Below, in pieces: positions 6,027-11,158 of a stretch of DNA of 11,158 bases (positions are counted from its first letter, which is position 1; each line of letters opens with the position of its first letter). The position numbers and the translations under genes were made by a program. Below the pieces are notes generated by a model. It had not been told where the DNA came from. It saw nothing but the letters and a program-made list of their open reading frames with translations, and searched no databases. The DNA comes from DATLNF01 sp046590575 (GTDB lineage: Bacteria; Actinomycetota; Actinomycetes; BP-191), in contig JBKJUS010000155.1 in NCBI GenBank assembly GCA_046590575.1, forward strand, positions 1-11,158, written 5' to 3'.

Positions 6027-6641
6027 ATGTCTCTCACCCTGAAGAGCAAGCTGGCCGTCACCGTCGCGGCCCTCGGCACCGCGGCCGGCGTCGCCGGCCT
6101 CGGCACCTTCGGTACTTTCACCGACACGACCAGCGCCTCGCTGCCGGTCGACTCCGGCATCGTGGATCTCAACCTCGGCGCGGTCGGCGCGGCCAACCGG
6201 CTGACTGTCGCGGCTGTTGACGTCGTCCCCGGCGACACGATGCAGCGCGCGTTCACGCTGTCCGGTGGCACCAGCACCTCGCCGCTCGCCACCGTCACTC
6301 TGACCAGTGTCGCGTCGACCTCTTCTGCCCTCGATACCACCGCGACCACCGGTCTGCAGGCAAAGATCGAGAAGTGTTCGGTCGCCTGGGTGGAGGCGGG
6401 GGTCTCCCCGGCGTACACCTACACCTGCGCCGGTGTGACGACCACCGTGATGGCTGAGCGGGACATCATCGGCAGCGCTGTGGCGGTCACCGGCCTCGAC
6501 TCACTGACCACTGCCGGTGCCACCGACAACCTCCGGATGACAGTCACCCTGCCGGCTGCGGCGGGCAACGCGCTTCAGAACCTGGCGAGCACGGTCGCCT
6601 TCACGTTCACCGGCACCCAGCGCGCCGCGACGAACAAGTAG
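6027..6641 (+). CDS. TasA/camelysin (CalY)-like secreted protein with SipW-type signal
   Basis: A 204-residue exported protein. Its N terminus (KSKLAVTVAALGTAAGVAGLG, then FGTFTDTTSA at about residues 28-37 and SGIVDLNLG at 43-51) fits the SipW-cognate signal class of TasA, camelysin and related matrix proteins, whose peptide is removed by a SipW-type peptidase; such a peptidase is the next gene. The mature domain has VVPGDTMQRAFTLSG (66-80) and a closing strand set (LRMTVTLP, then TVAFTFTGTQ), typical of the TasA fold. C117 and C134 could form a disulfide. TasA relatives build extracellular fibres in Bacillus; fibre formation here is inferred. ATG 6027 has AAAGGAG seven bases upstream. A short ttccc/gggaa inverted repeat (5980-5984, 5992-5996) lies in the leader; I saw no convincing promoter in 5886-6026. 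Confidence 0.85.
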   Translation: MSLTLKSKLAVTVAALGTAAGVAGLGTFGTFTDTTSASLPVDSGIVDLNLGAVGAANRLTVAAVDVVPGDTMQRAFTLSGGTSTSPLATVTLTSVASTSSALDTTATTGLQAKIEKCSVAWVEAGVSPAYTYTCAGVTTTVMAERDIIGSAVAVTGLDSLTTAGATDNLRMTVTLPAAAGNALQNLASTVAFTFTGTQRAATNK

Positions 6642-6665
6642 CACCTAGCACCTAGACCCAGCGAG

Positions 6666-6695
6666 GTGGGGGTCGTCCGGGAGGCCGGCCCCCAC
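6666..6695 (+). terminator. Intercistronic hairpin between TasA-like and SipW-type genes
   Basis: GTGGGGG (6666-6672) pairs with CCCCCAC (6689-6695) around a 16-base loop, between the fibre gene stop and the peptidase ribosome-binding site (GGAGG at 6711-6715). There is no U-run. It may act as a partial terminator or an mRNA-stabilising hairpin, giving more structural protein than peptidase; this role is inferred. Confidence 0.5.
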
Positions 6696-6724
6696 TCTCG
6701 GGTGTGAGAGGGAGGCGAGATTCG

Positions 6725-7297
6725 ATGGGCCGCAACCAGCTCCGCACCTACCGTGCGCCGCACGGCCTGTTCCGCAAGCGTCGCCCGCTGCGTCGTACGG
6801 CCGTCGTCGCGCTCGACCTGGTCGGCCTCATCGCCGTCCTCGCCCTCGGCGCTCTGGCCGTCGGCCCGCATATCGCCGGCTACCGCACCCTGACGATGCT
6901 CACCGCGAGCATGCGTCCGCACTTCCCGCCCGGCGCGGTCGTCGTCGTCACCGAGGAGCCGGCATCGAACCTGAAGGCGGGCGACGTCATCACCTTCAAC
7001 GCGCCGACCCCGGACCGACCGGTCGTCACCCACCGCGTCACCAGTGTCGACCACACCGGGGCGAAGCCCAAGGTCGTCACGAAGGGCGACGCCAACAACG
7101 CCGACGATCCGTGGGGCGCGTTCACGATCGACGCGCCGACGGTGTGGCGGGCCCGCGGTGCGGTGCCGCTTGCCGGCCACGCGATCGCCGCGCTGCGCGA
7201 CCCAAATGCGCAACTCGCGCTCACCCGCGTGGTTCCTCTGATGTTGCTCGGCTGGCTGCTCATCTCGGTGTGGCGTCCGGATGACTCGACGGCGTGA
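6725..7297 (+). CDS. SipW-type signal peptidase I (S26B family)
   Basis: A membrane signal peptidase of the ER/SipW type, which cleaves signal peptides with a Ser/His pair rather than the Ser/Lys pair of ordinary bacterial LepB. The 190-residue protein has a basic N terminus, a membrane helix at about 25-48, the catalytic Ser62 in TASMRPHFPPG, His103 in VVTHRV, and KGDANNADDPW at 120-130 with the conserved Asp residues. A second hydrophobic segment near 168-182 (VVPLMLLGWLLISVW) is the probable C-terminal anchor. ATG 6725 lies nine bases after GGAGG; the in-frame GTG 6704 would include that site and is less likely. Its likely substrates are the TasA-like protein upstream and perhaps the FN3-like protein downstream, whose start overlaps this gene by 17 bases. 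Confidence 0.92.
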   Translation: MGRNQLRTYRAPHGLFRKRRPLRRTAVVALDLVGLIAVLALGALAVGPHIAGYRTLTMLTASMRPHFPPGAVVVVTEEPASNLKAGDVITFNAPTPDRPVVTHRVTSVDHTGAKPKVVTKGDANNADDPWGAFTIDAPTVWRARGAVPLAGHAIAALRDPNAQLALTRVVPLMLLGWLLISVWRPDDSTA

Positions 7298-7712
7298 CCT
7301 TGCGCGGTCGGCCGCGGTGCTGCTCGTGAGCATCGCGGTCCTCTCCGCTACCCCGGCACAGGCAGTCTTCAACGACGTCACCGCCTCCCCGGCGATCTCG
7401 GTGAGCTCCGCGTTGCTCGCGCCACCCACCGGGCTGGCCGCCGCGAACGGCTGTGTGCTCACTATCCCGAGGGTGGTGCTGACGTGGACCGCGACGACGT
7501 CGACATTCGCGACCGGGTACCAGATCTACCGCAAGATCGGGGTGGGTGCATTCCTGCCATTGGCGACGGTGTCCGGGCGCACGACGACGACGTACACGGA
7601 CACGCCTGTGCTGGTGGCCACCACCTATACCTATTACGTCGCCGCAAGTATCCAGGGCTGGAGCGCGGACTCCAGCTCGGTCTCGATCACGACGCCGGCA
7701 TTGTGCATCTAG
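7281..7712 (+). CDS. Small secreted fibronectin-type-III-like protein
   Basis: A 143-residue exported protein. It has a basic start (MTRRRDLARS), a hydrophobic core, and a cleavage site likely after AQA (residue 28), followed by VFNDVTAS. That stretch resembles the TFTDTTSA of the TasA-like protein, suggesting the same SipW-type processing. Residues 46-140 look like one FN3-type beta-sandwich: VVLTWTATTSTFATGYQIYRK, then TTYTDTPVLVATTYTYYVAASIQGWSADSS. C58 and C142 bracket the domain and may pair. The gene starts inside the end of the peptidase gene (17-base overlap) with no separate ribosome-binding site, so translational coupling is likely. The role is unknown; a minor subunit, adaptor or anchor of the matrix fibre is plausible by context. 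Confidence 0.8.
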   Translation: MTRRRDLARSAAVLLVSIAVLSATPAQAVFNDVTASPAISVSSALLAPPTGLAAANGCVLTIPRVVLTWTATTSTFATGYQIYRKIGVGAFLPLATVSGRTTTTYTDTPVLVATTYTYYVAASIQGWSADSSSVSITTPALCI

Positions 7713-7821
7713 CCGCGCGGCGGTTGTATCCATGGGAAACTTCGCAGATCGCACGCGTCAGGACCATCGCACGAACGGTGCACCCCGTCGCGTCTTGCTC
7801 CCGCTGAGGACGACGACCACG

Positions 7822-9792
7822 ATGAAGGGCATCCCGGACCGCATCACCGACCCGGCGCGTCTCGCGGTGATCTCCCGGCTCGACCTGGTCGGCCACCTCG
7901 GTGACGGCGGCCTCAATGCGGTAGTCGAGACTCTTGCGGTCGGCTGTCGGGTGCCGACTGCGGTCGTCACCGTCGTGACTCCCGGTCGACAGACCTACCC
8001 GGCCGAGAGAGGCATCGGCGCTGCTTGCACAGAGGTGTCGGACGACCTGAGCTTCTGCGCGGAGGTAGTGCGCACCGGTTCCGCGTTTCGGGTCGCCGAC
8101 GCACGCGAGCACCCGGTGTTCGCGCAGAACCCGCTGGTGATCGCGGGTGCAGTCAGGGCGTACGCCGGCGAGCCGCTCATGCACGCCGGCGAGGTGATCG
8201 GCGCGGTGTCCATCTTCGACCGTGCCCCGCGGGTCTTCACCGCGGAAGCCCTCACTGTTCTGCACGCCCAAGCGCAGCTCGCTGCCACTGTCATCGCGCT
8301 ACGCGCCTCCGCGGCCTGGGACCCCATGACCGGGCTTGCGTCCAGGTCGATGCTGCTCGACCGGATGGAGCGAGCACTGGCTCGCGCGGGTCGCACGGGG
8401 GACCACGCGGCACTCGTCGTGCTCAACGTGACGGGCATGGCGATCGTCAACGGCACGGTGGGCTCCGCCGAGGGAGACCGCTACCTCCAGACGGTGGCAG
8501 AACGCCTGCAGTCGGGGTGCGGGCCTACCGACAGCGTGGCCCGCGTCGGCGGTGACGCATTCGCCGTGCTCTTCGACGGCGTGGGATCTGCCGAAGACGC
8601 GCGCGCCCGCTCTGCCGCGCTGGTGACGCTTGTGTCCGTGCCCGTGGTGATCGGCGGGGCGGCGATTCCGGTGACCCTGCGCTGCGGTCTGGCGACGGCG
8701 CCGCGGGGAAGCGCCGATGCCCTGCTGGCCGCCGCCGAGCGCTCGGCGACGCGCGCCTCGGCGAAGGCGTTCGGTGCCGATGTCGACGACGAGCAGGCGT
8801 CGCGCAAGGACGAGCTGCGACGGGCGATTGATGGCGATGAGCTCGTGCTGCACTACCAACCGGTGGTGGACCTCGTCACCAGCCGCATGGTGGCGGTCGA
8901 GGCCCTCGTTCGATGGCAGCACCCGCGGCTCGGGCTGCTCTCGCCCGCGGCGTTCATCCCCCTCGCCGAGGAGGTGGGGCTGATCGAGGACCTCGGCGCC
9001 TGGGTGCTCCGCGCGGCGGCGGCCCAGGCCACGCTCTGGCAGCAGCTGTCGCGGCGGATCGACATCGCAGTCAACCTCTCGCCGCGCCAGCTCGCCGACA
9101 CGGGCTTCGCGCCCTGGGCGTTGCGGGTGCTCGCCACTGCCGGCGCCTCGGCCGAGGGAATCATCCTTGAGGTCACCGAGAGCGCACTGCTCGACCAGCC
9201 GCACGCGACCGACACCCTCGCGACGCTCCGGCGCGCGGGCATCCGGCTGGCTCTCGACGACTTCGGCACCGGCTACTCGTCGCTGTCCTACCTACGCCGC
9301 TTTCCCGTCGACTTCATCAAGATCGACCGGTCCTTCATCGCGGGGCTCGGCTCCCACCGCGATGACGACGCCATCGTGGCGTCGGTGGTCAGCCTCGCGC
9401 GCAACACTGGCAAGGTCGTCATCGCCGAAGGTGTCGAGACCGTCGAGCAGCTCGCCCTGCTGCGCTCCCTCGGTGTCGCGCAGGCGCAGGGCTTCTTGTG
9501 GGCCCGCGCGCTGCCTGCGGCCGAGGTCCTCCACTGGGCCGACGCGGCGGAGAGCTCTGGTCTGCTGGCGACGAGTGCGGCTCCCGCTCCATCGAAACCT
9601 CGCGTCGCGCTACTCCTCCGTCCAGGCAGCTCGGAGGAGCTCATCATGGCGATGCATGCCGATGGCGCGTCCTTGCACACGATCGCCGCGCTGCTCAACA
9701 GCGAGGGCCGCCGTACGACGAAGGGCGTGCGCTGGCACGTCCGTACCGTCGCGCAGGTCATCGCTGCGCAGGTCGTCGAGCAGCCGGCGTAA
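7822..9792 (+). CDS. GAF/degenerate-GGDEF/EAL protein, probable c-di-GMP phosphodiesterase
   Basis: A 656-residue signalling protein without membrane helices. Residues 10-160 are a GAF-like sensor (DPARLAVI, then FRVADAREHPVFAQNP, AYAGEPL and GEVIGAVSIFD). The GGDEF domain (about 165-320) begins DPMTGLASRS but has GGDAF at 243-247, and the usual DxDxFKxxND motif is replaced by LNVTGMAIVN, so cyclase activity is unlikely. The EAL domain (about 335-570) keeps E360 in EALVRW, NLSPRQL, E450 and E453 in LEVTES, D479-D480 in LDDFGTGYSS, K500, and AEGVET (E536, E539), so c-di-GMP hydrolysis is likely. Residues 604-650 resemble the helix segment of serine-recombinase 'Recombinase' domains (GASLHTIAALLNSEGRRTTKG, then RWHVRTVAQVI), an unusual tail. 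ATG 7822 follows GAGGA by 11 bases and suits the domain start. ATG 7732 would add 30 unsupported residues. Confidence 0.9.
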   Translation: MKGIPDRITDPARLAVISRLDLVGHLGDGGLNAVVETLAVGCRVPTAVVTVVTPGRQTYPAERGIGAACTEVSDDLSFCAEVVRTGSAFRVADAREHPVFAQNPLVIAGAVRAYAGEPLMHAGEVIGAVSIFDRAPRVFTAEALTVLHAQAQLAATVIALRASAAWDPMTGLASRSMLLDRMERALARAGRTGDHAALVVLNVTGMAIVNGTVGSAEGDRYLQTVAERLQSGCGPTDSVARVGGDAFAVLFDGVGSAEDARARSAALVTLVSVPVVIGGAAIPVTLRCGLATAPRGSADALLAAAERSATRASAKAFGADVDDEQASRKDELRRAIDGDELVLHYQPVVDLVTSRMVAVEALVRWQHPRLGLLSPAAFIPLAEEVGLIEDLGAWVLRAAAAQATLWQQLSRRIDIAVNLSPRQLADTGFAPWALRVLATAGASAEGIILEVTESALLDQPHATDTLATLRRAGIRLALDDFGTGYSSLSYLRRFPVDFIKIDRSFIAGLGSHRDDDAIVASVVSLARNTGKVVIAEGVETVEQLALLRSLGVAQAQGFLWARALPAAEVLHWADAAESSGLLATSAAPAPSKPRVALLLRPGSSEELIMAMHADGASLHTIAALLNSEGRRTTKGVRWHVRTVAQVIAAQVVEQPA

Positions 9793-9832
9793 CTGTGCCC
9801 CGCCGGCGTAATCCGGGCCAGAGCGCAGACAA

Positions 9833-9969
9833 CCCCCGGGTGCTTCCTCGACGACGACGCTGTTGCGTGTCGCGAGGGCCGGCTGGACGAGTGCCGGCAC
9901 CCGGGGGCGCGGTGTCTGCCTTGGTATCCGCCGTACGCCGACGAAGGCGTGCGGGTGGATCCGTCAGGC
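9833..9969. ncRNA. Candidate structured RNA in the 312-base gap after the EAL gene
   Basis: No gene is seen in 9793-10104. An 11-bp perfect inverted repeat (CCCCCGGGTGC at 9833-9843 with its complement at 9897-9907) encloses two inner hairpins: 9846-9877, with CCTCG/CGAGG at its base and further pairs separated by small bulges, and 9878-9883 with 9893-9898 (GCCGGC, sharing two bases with the outer stem). Together these could fold as a three-way junction. A second long hairpin follows at 9918-9969, with a perfect-or-wobble 9-bp stem CCGTACGCC/GGCGTGCGG (9931-9939, 9946-9954), flanked by GGTATCC/GGATCC. No known RNA family is recognised, and GC-rich DNA gives chance stems. It might instead be a transcription-ending region. 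A 10-base direct repeat GCCGGCGTAA sits at 9783-9792 and 9802-9811. Bases 9970-10104 show nothing clear. Confidence 0.3.
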
Positions 9970-10104
9970 CTTGGTCTGGCGGCTAGCGGGCAGCCACCTC
10001 ACGTGTCCTGGGTATATGCATCTACCGGACCACCTCCCTCCTCGTGTCCGACCACGGTAAGCCCGCCGGCCCGACCCCGCAACGGCAAATTCGGCGAGCC
10101 CCAG

Positions 10105-10512
10105 CTAGGGCTGACGGCGACCGGCGGGGAGGACGGCGTACGCCGTCGACTGCAGCAGGGCACGGTCGGCCGTCACCAGAGTGAGGCCGTGCACGTGCGC
10201 CGTGGCAGCGATGAAGCGATCCGCGGGGTCGTCGTGCGGCAAGGCGAGGGACCTGCTGGCCCGCGCGACGTCACGGGTCAGCGGTGCGTCGCGTACGGGG
10301 AGCGACTGAAGCGCCTGGTCGAGCCAACTGGCAGCGGGACCGCTGGGCGTCAGCCGCCCTCGTTCGACCAGAAGTGCCGCCTCCCAGATGCTGATGGACG
10401 AGAGCCACAGCTCGCTGCCGCGGTCGGCAATCGTGCGGCGGACGCGGGATTTGAGGCGGTCCGGCTCGAGTAGCGCCCACAGCCAGACGTGGGTGTCGAG
10501 CAGGAGCTTCAC
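10105..10512 (-). CDS. vapC: VapC-type PIN-domain toxin (second pair)
   Basis: A 135-residue PIN-domain ribonuclease toxin. The acidic site is intact: D6 in LLLDTHVW, E44 in SIWEAALL, D95/D98 in DDPADRFIAATA, and D116 in TADRAL. It shares motifs with the toxin at 1953 but differs across most other positions, so this is not a recent duplication. The start is GTG 10512, which overlaps the antitoxin stop by four bases (GTGA), the same arrangement as in the first pair. ATG 10527 would add five residues and a longer overlap. The RNA target is unknown. A short AGCCC/GGGCT hairpin spans the stop codon. Confidence 0.9.
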   Translation of the reverse strand: MKLLLDTHVWLWALLEPDRLKSRVRRTIADRGSELWLSSISIWEAALLVERGRLTPSGPAASWLDQALQSLPVRDAPLTRDVARASRSLALPHDDPADRFIAATAHVHGLTLVTADRALLQSTAYAVLPAGRRQP

Positions 10513-10739
10513 CGCAGGGCATCCCACTGGTCGGGGGAGAGGACCGGCGCCACGAGGTCGTCGAACATCGTCGCTGTACCGGCGAGAGCACCGAGTGGGC
10601 GAGCCGAGCTTTCGGTGGCCGAGTGCGGGACGACCTCCGCGACCGGGCGTCCGCGTTTGGTGACGAGTACGGGCTCACCGGTGTCCTGCACGCGCTGGAG
10701 CACAGCGAGGCAGGTGGCCTTGAAGGTGGAGATCGACAT
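10509..10739 (-). CDS. Phd/YefM-family antitoxin (second pair)
   Basis: A 76-residue protein with the Phd/YefM layout: ISTFKATCLAVLQRVQDTG (the first helix), then PVLVTKRGRPVAEVVPH at about residues 23-39, the family signature, then a C-terminal toxin-binding tail ending SPDQWDALR. It would neutralise the adjoining VapC and repress the shared promoter. ATG 10739 is preferred; in-frame GTG 10748 adds three residues and lies two or three bases from the predicted transcription start, so near-leaderless translation from it is also possible. Longer in-frame starts run through the promoter and are unlikely. Confidence 0.87.
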   Translation of the reverse strand: MSISTFKATCLAVLQRVQDTGEPVLVTKRGRPVAEVVPHSATESSARPLGALAGTATMFDDLVAPVLSPDQWDALR

Positions 10740-10756
10740 AGTTTCCACGGCAGACA

Positions 10757-10787
10757 ATCGTACCATGGTCAGATGACTATGGTCATC
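10757..10787 (-). promoter_or_regulatory. Promoter and near-palindromic operator of the second toxin-antitoxin pair
   Basis: On the minus strand, ATGACC (10786-10781) and TACGAT (10762-10757) are 18 bases apart, a plausible -35/-10 pair with the same spacing as the first pair's promoter. The 16-base near-palindrome at 10772-10787 (GATGAC, four bases, GTCATC on either strand; 14 of 16 positions symmetric) covers the -35. A further ACCATGGT palindrome lies at 10762-10769. Binding there would repress; self-regulation is inferred. Confidence 0.5.
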
Positions 10788-10819
10788 GCCCGGGTGCGGT
10801 TCGACGCGCGCTGCCCAGC

Positions 10820-10848
10820 CCACCCGGCCAAAACCCGCGCCCGGGTGG
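10820..10848 (-). terminator. Hairpin after the minus-strand gene at the window end
   Basis: CCACCCGG (10841-10848 read on the minus strand) and CCGGGTGG (10827-10820 side) form an 8-bp stem with a 13-base loop that contains GGTTTTGG on the minus strand, five bases beyond the stop codon of the gene at 10853. It would also insulate the second toxin-antitoxin promoter. Confidence 0.5.
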
Positions 10849-10852
10849 CGCC

Positions 10853-11158
10853 TCAGCCAAGCCGGACAGCCGAGAGAGTCACCCCAGCCATCGTCGCCAG
10901 GGAGCCGAGGACGCTGAACACCAGCGTGCGGGTCTGCGCATTCATCCGGTCGAACATGCGCTCCGAGAGCTGGCTCATCTCGGCGCGCAGCGCAGCCTGG
11001 CTCAGCGCGATGTCGCGCTGAATCAAAGTGTGCAGCTGGTCGAGGTCGCGCTTGGTGGCGACGTCGGCCCAGCCGACCGGCGGCAGGTGCTCCATGAGAA
11101 TGAGTGCTGCCTCCTCGCCGAGGGCGCCTTCGAGCCGGACGAACATCGCGTGCCGCGA
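10853..11158 (-). CDS. Coiled-coil and membrane-helix protein of unknown function (5' end outside window)
   Basis: The frame is open to the window edge (SRHAMFVRLEGALG...), so the start probably lies just upstream; ATG 11146 is only an internal candidate. The visible protein has LILMEHLPPVGWADVATKRDL, a conserved opening seen in small actinobacterial proteins of unknown function. A helical, heptad-like stretch follows (about QLHTLIQRDIALSQAALRAEM, continuing through SQLSERMFDRMN), then a C-terminal hydrophobic segment (TLVFSVLGSLATMAGVTLSAV) that is probably a membrane helix. The architecture of coiled coil then one TM recalls the DUF1640/CCDC90 type, but I cannot assign a function. The stop is TGA at 10855-10853, followed by a terminator-like hairpin. 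Confidence 0.7.
   Translation of the reverse strand, partial: SRHAMFVRLEGALGEEAALILMEHLPPVGWADVATKRDLDQLHTLIQRDIALSQAALRAEMSQLSERMFDRMNAQTRTLVFSVLGSLATMAGVTLSAVRLG

Noticed and set aside
7546..7821. Upstream extension of the GGDEF-EAL frame
   Set aside because: It would overlap the FN3-like gene by 167 bases and encodes an Arg/Pro-rich stretch unlike any GAF protein start. ATG 7822 has a ribosome-binding site and fits the domain boundary.
8299..9204. 301-codon minus-strand frame opposite the GGDEF-EAL gene
   Set aside because: It is a shadow of a clearly real gene and shows no domain or start signal.
9793..10104. Known riboswitch or tRNA in the gap after the EAL gene
   Set aside because: I looked for tRNA arms and for conserved c-di-GMP or cobalamin riboswitch elements and saw none; only unclassified stems remain.
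9949..10473. 174-codon plus-strand frame covering the gap and the second vapC
   Set aside because: Most of it is antisense to the PIN-domain gene, and the rest lies in the inverted-repeat region. There is no ribosome-binding site or recognisable protein pattern.

Overview
The window is high-GC DNA with dense, closely packed genes, frequent GTG/TTG starts and actinobacterial protein families. It reads as chromosome of a Nocardioides-like actinomycete; that placement is inferred from codon style and gene families, not from a marker gene.

Layout. Bases 2-1637 are the end of a phenylacetate-degradation operon: the 3' part of paaD and complete paaE. A large imperfect hairpin sits between them and overlaps the start of paaE. 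Bases 1693-2345 are a Phd/YefM-VapC type toxin-antitoxin pair with its own strong promoter, a perfect 16-bp operator-like palindrome and an apparently leaderless mRNA. A convergent DsrE-like gene follows (2386-2748, minus). Bases 2843-4504 hold a DUF916 (WxL-interacting) membrane-anchored protein and a small secreted WxL-like protein. An acyl-CoA dehydrogenase (4627-5781, minus) lies next, preceded by a 34-codon single-TM microprotein whose stop codon overlaps the dehydrogenase start by one base.

Bases 6027-7712 form a compact export module: a TasA/camelysin-like fibre protein with a SipW-type signal sequence, a SipW-type (Ser/His, S26B) signal peptidase, and a small secreted fibronectin-III-like protein. 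The plus-strand gene at 7822-9792 encodes a GAF-degenerate GGDEF-EAL protein with an unusual C-terminal recombinase-like helix segment; it is probably a c-di-GMP phosphodiesterase. The 312-base gap after it contains strong nested inverted repeats compatible with a structured RNA. A second Phd/YefM-VapC pair (10105-10739, minus) and the 3' part of a coiled-coil/TM protein (10853-11158, minus) end the window.

How the parts may work together. The middle 5 kb is concentrated on the cell surface: a DUF916/WxL-like pair, a TasA-like/SipW/FN3-like set, and a c-di-GMP enzyme beside them. In other bacteria, WxL systems attach proteins to peptidoglycan, SipW processes matrix fibre subunits, and c-di-GMP controls surface attachment. 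A joint surface-matrix locus is therefore a reasonable inference, but nothing in the sequence proves joint regulation. The flanking toxin-antitoxin pairs suggest accessory or exchangeable DNA around an otherwise housekeeping paa region. I found no CRISPR array, tRNA, rRNA, transposase or integrase.
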